From the NCBI GenBank assembly GCA_964529715.1, contig CAZGXI010000020.1, positions 1 to 64,000 of the forward strand: a stretch of 64,000 nt of DNA, read 5' to 3'. Under the pieces are notes generated by a model. The model saw nothing but the letters and a program-made list of their open reading frames with translations, searched no databases and was not told the DNA's origin. The first letter of the stretch is position 1. Each line of letters opens with the position of its first letter. Shown here piece after piece: positions 8,024-16,740 of this stretch. The stretch is from CAZGXI01 sp964529715. GTDB lineage: Bacteria > Chloroflexota > Anaerolineae > Aggregatilineales > Ch27. The translations under genes and the position numbers were made by a program.

Positions 8024-8284
8024 TTATCCCCGCCCTACCGGCTCTGCCAACAAGACACCCAGCAGTCCCAGGAAAATAGCGAGGTGCAGCACACTGAATG
8101 CCAACACCTGCCAGCCAATGTCTCGAGTCGCGGCGGCAATCAGATGAACCACAAAGCTGATGACAATCAAAATCACGCCTGCCAGGATTGGCACACCGCG
8201 ATAGCGGGCCAGCCCGCTGGAAAAAAAGGAAAGAAGCCGGTTAAATGTACGGGAGGTGTTCAATTTGTCGGCTAACGGTCTCAT
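8024..8284 (-). CDS. Small two-helix membrane protein
   Basis: This 86-residue protein of unknown family has a basic N-terminus (MRPLADKLNTSRTFNRLL) and two hydrophobic helices, ILAGVILIVISFVVHLIAAA (about 33-52) and VLAFSVLHLAIFLGLLGVLL (about 60-79). It sits between hflX and the eIF2B-like gene with short gaps and the same orientation. The clean open frame and clear topology support a real gene; no function can be assigned. Confidence 0.7.
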   Translation of the reverse strand: MRPLADKLNTSRTFNRLLSFFSSGLARYRGVPILAGVILIVISFVVHLIAAATRDIGWQVLAFSVLHLAIFLGLLGVLLAEPVGRG

Positions 8285-8299
8285 TGAATAGATTTCCTG

Positions 8300-9661
8300 T
8301 TATCCAGACGTATTTGACTGCGAGTGATGGGCTATCGATTTTAGGACCATGAGCTGCACCGCCAGATCGTGCGGGACCTGTGCCTCAATCAGCACACCCT
8401 GCGCGGTATGGTCTTCGCGGAGAACCACTCCCCGTTCGTGCACCAGGGCAATCACGTCGCCCCGCTGGTAAGGAACGAGTATTCGCACGAATTGCATGGC
8501 AGCGGACAATGCCGCCTCGATTGCACTCACCAGCTCGTCCAGGCCGGCGCGCGTCCTGGCCGAGATCGGGATGACGGCCTGGTATGCCGCCGTGTCGATG
8601 CCGTCAGGTATGCGGAAAGACTCTGCATCGAACAGATCAAGCTTGTTCAGTGCCAGGATGCAGGGAATACGCGGGATGTCTAGTTCTGCCAGTGTGTCTT
8701 CTACGACCTCGATCTGCTGCAAGAGGTTCGGGTGGCTGGCATCGGCCACGTGGAGCAGAATCGATGCCTCGGCGACTTCTTCCAGAGTGGCGCGGAAAGC
8801 CGCGATCAGAGTTGTGGGCAGTTTTTGAATGAAGCCAACCGTGTCCGACAGCAGCGCTATTTTGCCGCCGGGCAGTGTGATGCGTCGCGTGGTCGGGTCT
8901 AATGTGGCAAACAGTTGATCCGCCGTATAGACATCTGCTGCGGTTAGCGCATTCAACAGGGTAGACTTCCCTGCATTGGTGTACCCGACCAGTGCAATGA
9001 CCGGGATACCTTCCTGCTCACGTTTCTGGCGATAACGGCTGCGGTGAGCACGAACCTCTTCGATCTCCTTCTTCAGCTTGCTGATACGGCGGCTGATTTC
9101 GCGGCGGTCGATTTCAAGCTGCGTCTCGCCGGGGCCGCGCAGACCAACCCCACCAATCCCGCCACGCCCGGCCCCCCCACCCGCTTGCCGAACCAGGTGA
9201 GTCCACTGGCGAGTCAGACGTGGCAAACGATATTCATACTGCGCCAGCTCAACCTGGAGCGCACCTTCACGGGTCTGCGCATGACGGGCAAAAATATCCA
9301 GGATCAGCGCCGACCGATCCAGGATTTTAATCGTCTCTCCAAAGGCTTTCTCCAGCTCGCGCTGGTGGCGTGGAGAAAGCTCATCGTCAAAGATCACCAC
9401 ATCTGCACCCAACGTCACAACCTGCTCTTTGATTTCCTCAACTTTGCCAGGGCCAATAAAGGTAGCGGGATGGGGCTGACTTAACTGCTGGTAAGTTCGT
9501 CCCAAAACGTCGATCCCCGCTGTTTTAGCCAGGAGCGCCAGTTCATTCAGGGAATCTTCCACGCTCAATAGAGGGTGACTTCGCTTAAACGTCACCCCAA
9601 CGAGGTAGCCCCGTTCTGTTTCAGCCTGGGAAGGGGAATCATGAAGAAAAAGGTCATGCAT
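8300..9661 (-). CDS. hflX: Ribosome-associated GTPase HflX
   Basis: This 453-residue GTPase splits or rescues stalled ribosomes under stress in the species studied. The N-terminal HflX domain has HPATFIGPGKVEEIKE and ADVVIFDDELSPRHQRE, and the diagnostic glycine-rich segment GGAGRGGIGGVGLRGPGE precedes a coiled coil. The G domain has G1 VGYTNAGKST (about residues 225-234), G3 DTVGFIQKLP and G4 LNKLD. The C-terminal VPYQRGDVIALVHERG domain completes the family layout. Length is normal. It is upstream of a small membrane-protein gene and downstream of a sensor kinase on the same strand. Confidence 0.95.
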   Translation of the reverse strand: MHDLFLHDSPSQAETERGYLVGVTFKRSHPLLSVEDSLNELALLAKTAGIDVLGRTYQQLSQPHPATFIGPGKVEEIKEQVVTLGADVVIFDDELSPRHQRELEKAFGETIKILDRSALILDIFARHAQTREGALQVELAQYEYRLPRLTRQWTHLVRQAGGGAGRGGIGGVGLRGPGETQLEIDRREISRRISKLKKEIEEVRAHRSRYRQKREQEGIPVIALVGYTNAGKSTLLNALTAADVYTADQLFATLDPTTRRITLPGGKIALLSDTVGFIQKLPTTLIAAFRATLEEVAEASILLHVADASHPNLLQQIEVVEDTLAELDIPRIPCILALNKLDLFDAESFRIPDGIDTAAYQAVIPISARTRAGLDELVSAIEAALSAAMQFVRILVPYQRGDVIALVHERGVVLREDHTAQGVLIEAQVPHDLAVQLMVLKSIAHHSQSNTSG

Positions 9662-9709
9662 TCAAACAAACCCTGACTCCGGCCTCTGCCGGAAGCCTGT
9701 CGGCGTGAG

Positions 9710-10984
9710 TTACACCACTTCTGAAAATGAATCTACTGGCTGTGTTTCAGTAAACAGTTCACTCAGGCGATCCTGGGGAGGGGCGCTGCGCATGGGGACC
9801 ATGATATGAAATGTGCTGCCCGACAGCCGTTGTTCGTCATAGCCGGGACTTTCTGCCCAAATTGTTCCCCCATGTGCTTCGATGATCCCTTTAGCAATCG
9901 CCAGGCCCAGCCCCGGACCGCCACCCTTGAATTTGGTTTTGCCACTGGAATGCAGCGAGACATCGGTCAGGGAGGAAAATTTCTCAAAAATACGCTGCAA
10001 GTCCTCCGGGGCGATGCCGATCCCCGTGTCCTCAACTACGAGTTCGACAAAGCCAGAGAGTTCACGGGCGCGTAAACTGATTTTTCCGCCATCAGGAGTG
10101 TATTTGACTGCATTGGAGATAACCTTGTAGATCACCTGATAAAGCCGTTCGGGATCGCCATAAGTCGGTTTCTCCGGCAGGGTGTCACGGTGTATCTGAA
10201 GCGTCAGGTTGCGCTGTTTGAACACATCCGCAAACTCGAACTCAATAATGTCAATGAGACGGCGAATCCAGACAGGCTGGTAGTGTAGCGTCAACAGTCC
10301 CATCTCGATCATCGAGGCATCGATCATGTCCTGGATGATCTGGCGCAGACGTGTTGTGCCGCTGGAAATGCCGGACAGCATCACCCCAATCCCAGGAACC
10401 TGCTCCTCCGGGAAACTCGACCGCAACATATTGGTGTAGCCTTCGATGAGAGTCAGGGGTGTTTTCAACTCATGCGCGGCTACCGCAATAAAGTCGGATT
10501 TGCTCTTGTTTAGACGCTCCACGTCTACCAGTGCCCGGTTTAACTCAGAACGAATGTCCGTCACCAGGGCTTCGGCCTCGAGGGTCGCCAGGTAGGCCGC
10601 GCCGCTGGCAAATACCTCCTCCAACTCCGTTAACCAGGGAACCACACACTCGCTGGGAGCGTAGGTGCAGATGGTATTCCAGGTGATCTTTTTGAGGGTT
10701 GTCAAGATGGGCAAAAAACCGACCGGCTCTTCTGCCGTCGGGGCACTGCGGGCCTCAACCCAGTCGAGCAAGATCAAGTTCAGCGAGACCGGTGTGTGCT
10801 GTCGCAGAGTGCGCAACAGACTGTCAAAGAATGCCTCTGTCGCCTCAACGACAGTGGCGCGGAGTTTTTCGGTCTGTGCGAGTTCATTTACTGCCAGCTC
10901 AACCAACAGAGCGTTTTGAGCTTGCAACCATTCGGCCAGTTCTTGCATGGGCTGGCTAATCTTCTTTCGGCTTGACATCCCCAC
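9710..10984 (-). CDS. Sensor histidine kinase without recognisable transmembrane segment
   Basis: This 424-residue kinase has a helical N-terminal part (1-150) without recognised sensor motifs and no clear membrane span, suggesting a cytosolic sensor. The H-box is AAHELKTPLTLIEGY with the phospho-acceptor at His171. The N-box follows as YKVISNAVKYTPDGG, then G1 VEDTGIGIAPEDL, the F-box FEKFSSLTD and G2 GPGLGLAIAKGIIEAHGG. It is an orphan: no response-regulator gene adjoins it. The start is GTG 10984; ATG 10978 would give two residues less. The N-terminal segment resembles RsbR-type helical sensors only in general composition. Confidence 0.9.
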   Translation of the reverse strand: MGMSSRKKISQPMQELAEWLQAQNALLVELAVNELAQTEKLRATVVEATEAFFDSLLRTLRQHTPVSLNLILLDWVEARSAPTAEEPVGFLPILTTLKKITWNTICTYAPSECVVPWLTELEEVFASGAAYLATLEAEALVTDIRSELNRALVDVERLNKSKSDFIAVAAHELKTPLTLIEGYTNMLRSSFPEEQVPGIGVMLSGISSGTTRLRQIIQDMIDASMIEMGLLTLHYQPVWIRRLIDIIEFEFADVFKQRNLTLQIHRDTLPEKPTYGDPERLYQVIYKVISNAVKYTPDGGKISLRARELSGFVELVVEDTGIGIAPEDLQRIFEKFSSLTDVSLHSSGKTKFKGGGPGLGLAIAKGIIEAHGGTIWAESPGYDEQRLSGSTFHIMVPMRSAPPQDRLSELFTETQPVDSFSEVV

Positions 10985-11150
10985 GCCATTCCGGGCACTG
11001 CAACAGCGCCGCCCCGACGCGCTTCAGGTGGTTTTGTCGAATGTATCTTCAATCATGCCGGTATGAGCAATTGGTGTGTATTATATCCATACCTGAGATT
11101 CTGCGCCCGATCAAGGGGAGAGCAAGCAGGTTGCTGCCTCCTACCCAGGC
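10985..11150. other. Spacer between trmFO and the kinase gene
   Basis: There is a minus-strand TATAAT (plus 11080-11085) about 100 bases upstream of the kinase start, but no good -35 box at the usual distance. It may hold a promoter for the kinase gene. Confidence 0.25.
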
Positions 11151-12503
11151 TCAAGCAGTCGGGGAGTCTCCTGTAGGGACGTTCACCGCCAGCCAGTCTT
11201 CCAGCAGGCGCGTCGCCCGCTCGACGTAAGCGCCGTAACGGCTTTGCCTGTGACGGACCCGGTTTTCCAGTGGTGGCAACAAACCGAAGTTGGCTTTCAT
11301 CGGCTGGAAGGTTCGAGGATCGGCATGTGAAATATAATGACACAGCGCGCCGAGCATCGTTTCGGGCGGCAGAGTCAGCAACGGCTCGCCACGAATCCGG
11401 CGGGCTGCGTTGATGCCCGCGATCAGTCCAGTGCCGATGTTCCCTACATAACCTTCGACACCTGTAATCTGCCCGGCAAAAAACAGGTCCTCCCGTCCTC
11501 GATATTGCATGGTCGGGTACAACAGCCGGGGGGCATTGAGAAACGTGTTCCGGTGCATCTGTCCATAGCGGGCAAAGACGGCATTTTGTAGTCCTGGAAT
11601 CAGGCGAAACACACGCTGCTGCTCGCTGTATTTTAGGTTGGTCTGGAAACCCACCAGGTTGTAGAGCGAGCCGGCCAGGTTATCTTGGCGCAGTTGCACA
11701 ACGGCGTGAGGGCGCCGACCCGAACGTGGATCGCGCAGGCCCACCGGGCGCAACGGGCCGAAAGCCAGTGCATCATCCCCTCGCCGTGCAAGCTCCTCAA
11801 CCGGCAGACAGCCCTCGAAAAAGCGCGGGTCTTCCTGTTCAAAGTTACGCAGGGAGACCCCTTCGGCCTCGCGTAGGGCAGCGACGAACTGTCTATATTC
11901 TTCCTCAGTAAATGGGCAGTTGATGTAATCCCCTTCATCCTGCTCACCCCGGTCATAGCGGCTGGCACGATAGGCGATGTGCATGTCAATGCTGTCTGCC
12001 TCGACCAACGGGGCGACAGCGTCGTAAAAATAAAGATACTCCTCCCCCACCAGCGCGGCGATTTCCCCTGCAAGGGTCTCAGCGGTCAGAGGACCACTGG
12101 CGATGATGCAGGGGCCATCAGGGATGGTCTGTACCTCTTCCCGCACGAGGGTAATGCGCGGGTGGTTTGTGATGGCCTCGGTGACGCGCGCCATGAACAG
12201 ATCACGGTCAACAGCCAACGCACTTCCCGCCGGGACGGCAGTCTCGGCGGCGCAACGCATGAGCAATGATCCCAGCCGCCGCAGTTCATTCTTGAGCAGG
12301 CCCGGTGCACGGTCTGGCAGGTCGGACCCTAATGAGTTACTGCACACCAGTTCAGCCAGCTGACCACTGACATGTGCTGGCGTGGTTTTGCGTGGGCGCA
12401 TTTCATATAAGCGGACCGAAACTCCCCGCGCCGCTGCTTGCCAGGCCGCCTCTGAACCTGCCAGGCCGCCGCCAACGACGATTAACTCATCACGGCGATT
12501 CAT
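11151..12503 (-). CDS. trmFO: tRNA (uracil-54-C5)-methyltransferase, folate/FAD-dependent (TrmFO)
   Basis: This 450-residue flavoenzyme makes the T54 methyl group in tRNA with methylene-tetrahydrofolate as carbon donor. The N-terminal FAD motif is LIVVGGGLAGSEAAW, followed by YEMRP and the family segment LAELVCSNSLGSD with the conserved Cys. Near the C-terminus are FFAGQITGVEGYVGNIGTG and NFGLLPPL, both TrmFO hallmarks. Start ATG 12503 (MNRRDELIVV) has AGGG eight bases upstream; a start at 12524 is less likely. Use of the folate enzyme rather than the SAM-dependent TrmA fits a Chloroflexota or Gram-positive-like lineage. Confidence 0.95.
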   Translation of the reverse strand: MNRRDELIVVGGGLAGSEAAWQAAARGVSVRLYEMRPRKTTPAHVSGQLAELVCSNSLGSDLPDRAPGLLKNELRRLGSLLMRCAAETAVPAGSALAVDRDLFMARVTEAITNHPRITLVREEVQTIPDGPCIIASGPLTAETLAGEIAALVGEEYLYFYDAVAPLVEADSIDMHIAYRASRYDRGEQDEGDYINCPFTEEEYRQFVAALREAEGVSLRNFEQEDPRFFEGCLPVEELARRGDDALAFGPLRPVGLRDPRSGRRPHAVVQLRQDNLAGSLYNLVGFQTNLKYSEQQRVFRLIPGLQNAVFARYGQMHRNTFLNAPRLLYPTMQYRGREDLFFAGQITGVEGYVGNIGTGLIAGINAARRIRGEPLLTLPPETMLGALCHYISHADPRTFQPMKANFGLLPPLENRVRHRQSRYGAYVERATRLLEDWLAVNVPTGDSPTA

Positions 12504-12546
12504 CTTTAACCCTGGAACGGTCACAATACGTTAACATTGCGGTGCG

Positions 12547-12576
12547 ATTCTAGCGCGGGGTAAATGCACGTGCCAA
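12547..12576 (-). promoter_or_regulatory. Promoter of trmFO
   Basis: Minus-strand TTGGCA (plus 12571-12576) and TAGAAT (plus 12547-12552) have an 18-base spacer. They lie 44 bases upstream of the trmFO start, in the divergent gap to the LCP gene. Confidence 0.55.
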
Positions 12577-12615
12577 GCAACTTTTTCGGAGCTTCTGTGT
12601 GCTACGGTGAGACGG

Positions 12616-14085
12616 ATGACTGAACAAACTCGTCCAAGACAGCGACGCTACGGCTGTTTCCTGCTGCTGTTCACGTTGCTGCTGGTTCTGGCCGGCGTGA
12701 AAATCTTTCAGCAGACGGCGGTCGTACAGGGACAGGAATCCCGGCGGATCGCCTACGCTGCAACGGCGACAGCCCTGGCTCAGCCGATCACGCCGACGAC
12801 TCCCCTGCCCCAGCCGACGTTCACCCCGATTTTGATCCCAACGGCCCAGGATTTACACATCCTGCCGACCTTGCCGCCAACCTATCTCCCATCGCCGGAT
12901 GCCCCCCCACCAGCGACGCTGTTTCCGCACGATGGTGATCTGCTCAATGTGCTGGTGCTCGGCAGCGACCGTTGGGGCGACCAGGGCGCTTATCGCACAG
13001 ACGTCATCATCGTCGTCTCGCTCAATCGCACAACACAAACCATCAGCCTGCTGTCCATCCCACGCGACCTCTACGTTTACATTCCTGGCTGGGGCATGGA
13101 TCGGATCAACACGGCGGAAATCCACCAGTTACAGACGCATCAATCGGCCCATCGTTTAGGACTGCTGGCCGAGACGATTGAATATAATCTGGGTGTAGAA
13201 ATTCACCACCTGGCCCGTGTGGACTTCGACGGCTTCCGTACGCTGATTGACCGCCTGGGTGGGTTGACTGTTCCGGTAGATTGCCCCGTAACCGGCTTCC
13301 GCCTCCAGTCCCCCGAACTCGATCCGAATAATCTGCAAAATTGGGCGCCATTTACGCTGGAGACCGGCGTGCACCGGATGGACGGCAGTCTTGCGCTATG
13401 GTACGTGCGGCAGCGTACCAATAGCAGCGACTTCGAGCGTAACCGGCGGCAACAGATCGTGCTGCGCGCGCTGTGGGGGCAGCTCACCAACAGCAACTAT
13501 ATCCATGACCTACCTGCCATCTGGGAAGACCTGATCAGCCTGGTAGAAACGGACCTGACGCTCGAAGATGCCCTCAGTTTGCTGCCGCTGCTGCTTTCGC
13601 TGGATGCCAGTCGTGTCGAAAGCCACTTTCTCGGCCTGGACGAGGTCAACCTGGCGCACAGTCCAGGTGGTGCCAGCATCCTGGTCATCGACCCGGAGCC
13701 TTTCCAAGCGACGATGCAGCGTTTTTTCACGCCGCCCACCCAAAACCAGCTTGTCCAGGAATTGGCGCGGGTGCACGTCATCAGCGCATCCTCCGTCCAG
13801 GATGCAGATCGTCTGGCCGTCGCGCGGCTGGAATGGGCCGGTTTTGTCGCTACGCCGCAGGGCCGGGCCGGGGGACAGGCATTTGCGCAGACAACCATTT
13901 ACGATCACACGGGGCGTGCCAAAGGAAACAGCCTAAGGGCGTTGCAGGCAGTGTTGGGAGTCTCCGACGAGGCAGTCATCACCGCGCCGGAAGCAACCCG
14001 GACGGCGGATTTTACCGTCATCATTGGAGAGGATTACACACCCTGTGTAACGTCAGCATGGCGCGCCTTTCCACAGTCTGATTGA
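12616..14085 (+). CDS. LytR-CpsA-Psr (LCP) family cell-envelope glycopolymer transferase
   Basis: LCP enzymes attach lipid-linked glycopolymers to the cell wall or related acceptors. This protein has an N-terminal membrane anchor (CFLLLFTLLLVLAGVKIF), a Thr/Pro linker (about 40-95) and the catalytic LCP core. The core has LNVLVLGSDRWGD, the RTD motif, VSLN, SIPRDLYVYIPG and RINTA, i.e. the conserved Asp and Arg residues of the pyrophosphate/metal site. A C-terminal LytR_C-like domain starts near VHVISASSVQDADRLA and contains TIYDHTGRAKGN. Start ATG 12616 has GGTGAG upstream; GTG 12607 is an alternative. It converges with a TPR gene one base away. A second LCP gene lies at 48115-49548. Confidence 0.92.
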   Translation: MTEQTRPRQRRYGCFLLLFTLLLVLAGVKIFQQTAVVQGQESRRIAYAATATALAQPITPTTPLPQPTFTPILIPTAQDLHILPTLPPTYLPSPDAPPPATLFPHDGDLLNVLVLGSDRWGDQGAYRTDVIIVVSLNRTTQTISLLSIPRDLYVYIPGWGMDRINTAEIHQLQTHQSAHRLGLLAETIEYNLGVEIHHLARVDFDGFRTLIDRLGGLTVPVDCPVTGFRLQSPELDPNNLQNWAPFTLETGVHRMDGSLALWYVRQRTNSSDFERNRRQQIVLRALWGQLTNSNYIHDLPAIWEDLISLVETDLTLEDALSLLPLLLSLDASRVESHFLGLDEVNLAHSPGGASILVIDPEPFQATMQRFFTPPTQNQLVQELARVHVISASSVQDADRLAVARLEWAGFVATPQGRAGGQAFAQTTIYDHTGRAKGNSLRALQAVLGVSDEAVITAPEATRTADFTVIIGEDYTPCVTSAWRAFPQSD

Positions 14086-14086
14086 A

Positions 14087-15346
14087 TTACTTGGGCTGAG
14101 GGTTGCTGAGTTCTTGAGCAAAACGCAGATAAGTTTGAATTTTGTCCAGGTCTTCGGCCTGGGCCGGCGCCAAGCGCACAGCCTGTTCATAGGCAGCAAC
14201 AGCTTCCCGGTACTGCTCCAGGGCAAAGTAAGCATTGCCTAGCACATGAAAGGGCCGGTAATCCGTTAATTCCACCGACTCGCTGACGGCGGCGCGCTGC
14301 ATTTGCTGGATGGCGGCAATGGTTTTCTCATAGGCACGAAGACGATAATAGCAACGCGCGATCTGGTAATATAGTGACACTTCCCAGGGATGATAGGGAT
14401 TGAACGCCAACGCATTATGGTAAGCCTCAATCGCACCCTCGTAGCGTCCCAGCAAAAACAGCAGGTCGCCGAGTTGCTCGTTAACGCGCGACCAGGTCAC
14501 GTCTACGCCGAGCGGCTTTTTGCCCAATTGGAGAAACTGTTGCAGATGTTCGACCGCTTCCAGTTCCCGCCCCGGAATCTCGGCCAATATTTCTCCCAAA
14601 GCCAGGTGTGCGTCTTGCTGACCGCTGCGCGCTTCTGGTCCGGCGGCAGTCATGGCCTGTAGCGCCTGCTGAGCGGCCTTGAGCGCCTCATCGTAACGCT
14701 TTTGCTCTCGCAAGGCGCGGCTACGGAGGATGTGAAGCTGACCAAGCCAGGCTTCCGGTTCGGCAGGCGGGTAGGTCACGGCAGCGCGATCCAGAAAGGC
14801 CAGCGCAGCAGCCGGATCACGTCGGTCAAACAGGTGGACAAAACCGAGACGCTCATAACAGAAAGCGGTCAACGCCGTCACCTGACTGGGCTTCAACAAG
14901 GCTTCGTGGAAGCAGGCGATGGCCTCATCGACGCGATTGTCCGTCAGCAGCACGCGCCCTTTTTGATAGAGCACCCAACCGAGGTTGGGGTAGTCGGGGA
15001 CGGTGTCAATTAGGCGCTGATAAAGTTGAAGCGCCGTGTCGGCGTCGCTCCGTTCAGCAAACCCAACCGGTGAAAGCTCGAAGCGCGCAAAGCTGATGTC
15101 AGCCAACAGCTCCAGTGCAGCGGGCGTCTCGGCCAGCGCCGGGGCTAACGCCCTGGCCGTCTGCATGTCTTCCAGCGCATCATCGGGTTGCTGCGCGATC
15201 AGGCGAGCGCGGGCGCGGCGGAGGAGGAGTTGGGCGCGGTCATGTAAGGCCGGATCGGCGCGCAGTTGACGGGCAATCAGCACTTCAGCCTTCTTAATCT
15301 CACGCGCGTCCAGCAGTTGATCGATCTGATCCAGCAGGGTATCCAC
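14087..15346 (-). CDS. Tetratricopeptide-repeat protein
   Basis: This 419-residue protein consists almost wholly of TPR helices; examples are ARARLIAQQPDDALEDMQTA, AIEAYHNALAFNPYHPWE and AYFALEQYREAVAAYEQAV, all with the A/G-Y-A spacing of TPRs. No signal peptide, membrane span or enzymatic domain is visible, so it is probably a cytosolic scaffold. It starts with ATG (MDTLLDQIDQLLDAREIKKA) 107 bases downstream of the tRNA-Leu gene on the same strand. No specific partner can be named. Confidence 0.85.
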   Translation of the reverse strand: MDTLLDQIDQLLDAREIKKAEVLIARQLRADPALHDRAQLLLRRARARLIAQQPDDALEDMQTARALAPALAETPAALELLADISFARFELSPVGFAERSDADTALQLYQRLIDTVPDYPNLGWVLYQKGRVLLTDNRVDEAIACFHEALLKPSQVTALTAFCYERLGFVHLFDRRDPAAALAFLDRAAVTYPPAEPEAWLGQLHILRSRALREQKRYDEALKAAQQALQAMTAAGPEARSGQQDAHLALGEILAEIPGRELEAVEHLQQFLQLGKKPLGVDVTWSRVNEQLGDLLFLLGRYEGAIEAYHNALAFNPYHPWEVSLYYQIARCYYRLRAYEKTIAAIQQMQRAAVSESVELTDYRPFHVLGNAYFALEQYREAVAAYEQAVRLAPAQAEDLDKIQTYLRFAQELSNPQPK

Positions 15347-15452
15347 AGCGATCCTTGTATTTTATGCCTGTTCAAACGCCACGATCATACCCGGTCAAAA
15401 ACGAACAGCCCATTCCATCGGGAATGAGCTGCCTGTCTCCAGATCGTCCAGG

Positions 15453-15533
15453 TGCCCCGGAGAGGACTCGAACCTCCACGCCCGAAGGCACAGGCCCTCA
15501 ACCTGCCGCGTATGCCAGTTCCGCCACCGGGGC
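15453..15533 (-). tRNA. tRNA-Leu (anticodon GAG)
   Basis: On the minus strand a 7-base acceptor stem (GCCCCGG with CCGGGGC; plus 15527-15533 and 15454-15460) closes a cloverleaf with a TTCGAGT T-loop, a long variable arm and discriminator A. The anticodon stem GCAGG/CCTGT carries the loop TTGAGGG, giving anticodon GAG, which reads CUC/CUU. The long variable arm is as expected for a class II tRNA. CCA is not encoded. Confidence 0.93.
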
Positions 15534-15549
15534 ACAATCTACTTTCAAA

Positions 15550-15577
15550 ATTATACCTACTCCCTGAACAAAGTCAA
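15550..15577 (-). promoter_or_regulatory. Promoter of tRNA-Leu
   Basis: Minus-strand TTGACT (plus 15572-15577) and TATAAT (plus 15550-15555) with a 16-base spacer lie directly upstream of the tRNA. This is a near-consensus sigma-70-type promoter. Confidence 0.7.
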
Positions 15578-15584
15578 TGCGATC

Positions 15585-15613
15585 TTTGGCGGAGCGCGCA
15601 GGCGTGGTAAAAT
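15585..15613 (+). promoter_or_regulatory. Promoter of plsX-fabF
   Basis: TTTGGC (15585-15590) and TAAAAT (15608-15613), spacer 17, with TGG before the -10 box as an extended -10 element. It lies 80 bases upstream of plsX and is divergent from the tRNA-Leu promoter. Confidence 0.5.
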
Positions 15614-15692
15614 GCATCCGATATAGAACCTATGCTGTTTTTGAAATCCTGCGGCCCGGCGATTTCGGATCGGGTAGAGGCAAAGACAACAG

Positions 15693-16730
15693 ATGCGCAT
15701 CGTGCTTGACGCTATGGGCAGCGACCGGCGGCCCGGTCCTGACGTTGAAGGCGCTGTGGCTGCAGCGCGCGAGTTTTCTGACACGATCTTGCTTGTGGGC
15801 GATCCACGCCTGATCGAGGCGGAACTTGCCCGCCACCACACATCTGGCCTGTCGTTGGAGGTGATTCCCGCGACAGAAGCGATTGAAATGGGTGACACCC
15901 CCAGCATTGTGGCTCGTAGCAAACCAAATTCCTCCATGCACGTCGGCATGAGACTGGTCAAGGAAGGCAAGGCCGACGCTTTTGTGACCTGTGGAAATAC
16001 CGGCGCCGTGCTGGCAATCGCCCTGTTGCGTGTGTTGCACCGCATTCCGGGCATCGAGCGTCCGGCTCTTACCACGCTGATCACCGTTAGCGGCAACCGC
16101 ATGATCCTGCTGGACATCGGCGCCAACGCCGACTGCAAGCCAGAGTGGCTTCAGCAGTTTGCGCTGATGGGCAGCATCTACGCTGAACGCGCGCTGGGTC
16201 GGACCAGACCCAGGGTTGCCCTCCTTTCCAATGGCGAAGAAGAGGGCAAAGGAAACGGACTGATCAAAGAAACGGCCAAGCTCTTGTCTGGCAGCCCGTT
16301 GAACTACATTGGCAATGTGGAGCCAAAAGAGATGCTCGACGGCCATGCAGATGTGATCGTATGCGATGGCTTTGAGGGCAATATCTGTATCAAATCGATG
16401 GAAGCGTTGGGCGACACCGTCTTTAAACTGTTACGGGGCGAATTAAAACGCGACCTGCGTTCCAAATTGAGTGGCCTGTTAGGAAAGCCCGCTTTCCGCC
16501 GCGTCTACCGTCAGATCGATCCTTTTGAAATCGGCGGCGCGCCCCTCCTGGGCGTCAATGGTGTTGTGATTATCGGTCACGGCAGAACGAATGCCCTGGG
16601 CGTCAAGAATGCCATTCGCCAGGCGCGAGAGGCTGTCGCCGGGCAAATCATCGATGCAATTCGCACAGGCATCGCAGCCTATCGGCCTGTTGATCAACTT
16701 GCGGCTGCGGATTCGAGCATATCTGTTTAG
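15693..16730 (+). CDS. plsX: Phosphate acyltransferase PlsX
   Basis: This 345-residue peripheral membrane enzyme makes acyl-phosphate from acyl-ACP for phospholipid synthesis. The start MRIVLDAMGSDRRPGPDVEG is the family N-terminus. Further hallmarks are FVTCGNTGAVLA, LLDIGANADCKPE, LLSNGEEEGKGNGL and VCDGFEGNICIKSMEA. Length is normal. Its stop codon lies inside the Shine-Dalgarno region of fabF ten bases before that start, so both are one transcription unit. Confidence 0.96.
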   Translation: MRIVLDAMGSDRRPGPDVEGAVAAAREFSDTILLVGDPRLIEAELARHHTSGLSLEVIPATEAIEMGDTPSIVARSKPNSSMHVGMRLVKEGKADAFVTCGNTGAVLAIALLRVLHRIPGIERPALTTLITVSGNRMILLDIGANADCKPEWLQQFALMGSIYAERALGRTRPRVALLSNGEEEGKGNGLIKETAKLLSGSPLNYIGNVEPKEMLDGHADVIVCDGFEGNICIKSMEALGDTVFKLLRGELKRDLRSKLSGLLGKPAFRRVYRQIDPFEIGGAPLLGVNGVVIIGHGRTNALGVKNAIRQAREAVAGQIIDAIRTGIAAYRPVDQLAAADSSISV

Positions 16731-16740
16731 GAGTTGTGGC

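Noticed and set aside
15630..16346. Minus-strand frame of 238 codons opposite plsX
   Set aside because: Antisense to a well-conserved housekeeping gene, with no motifs of its own.
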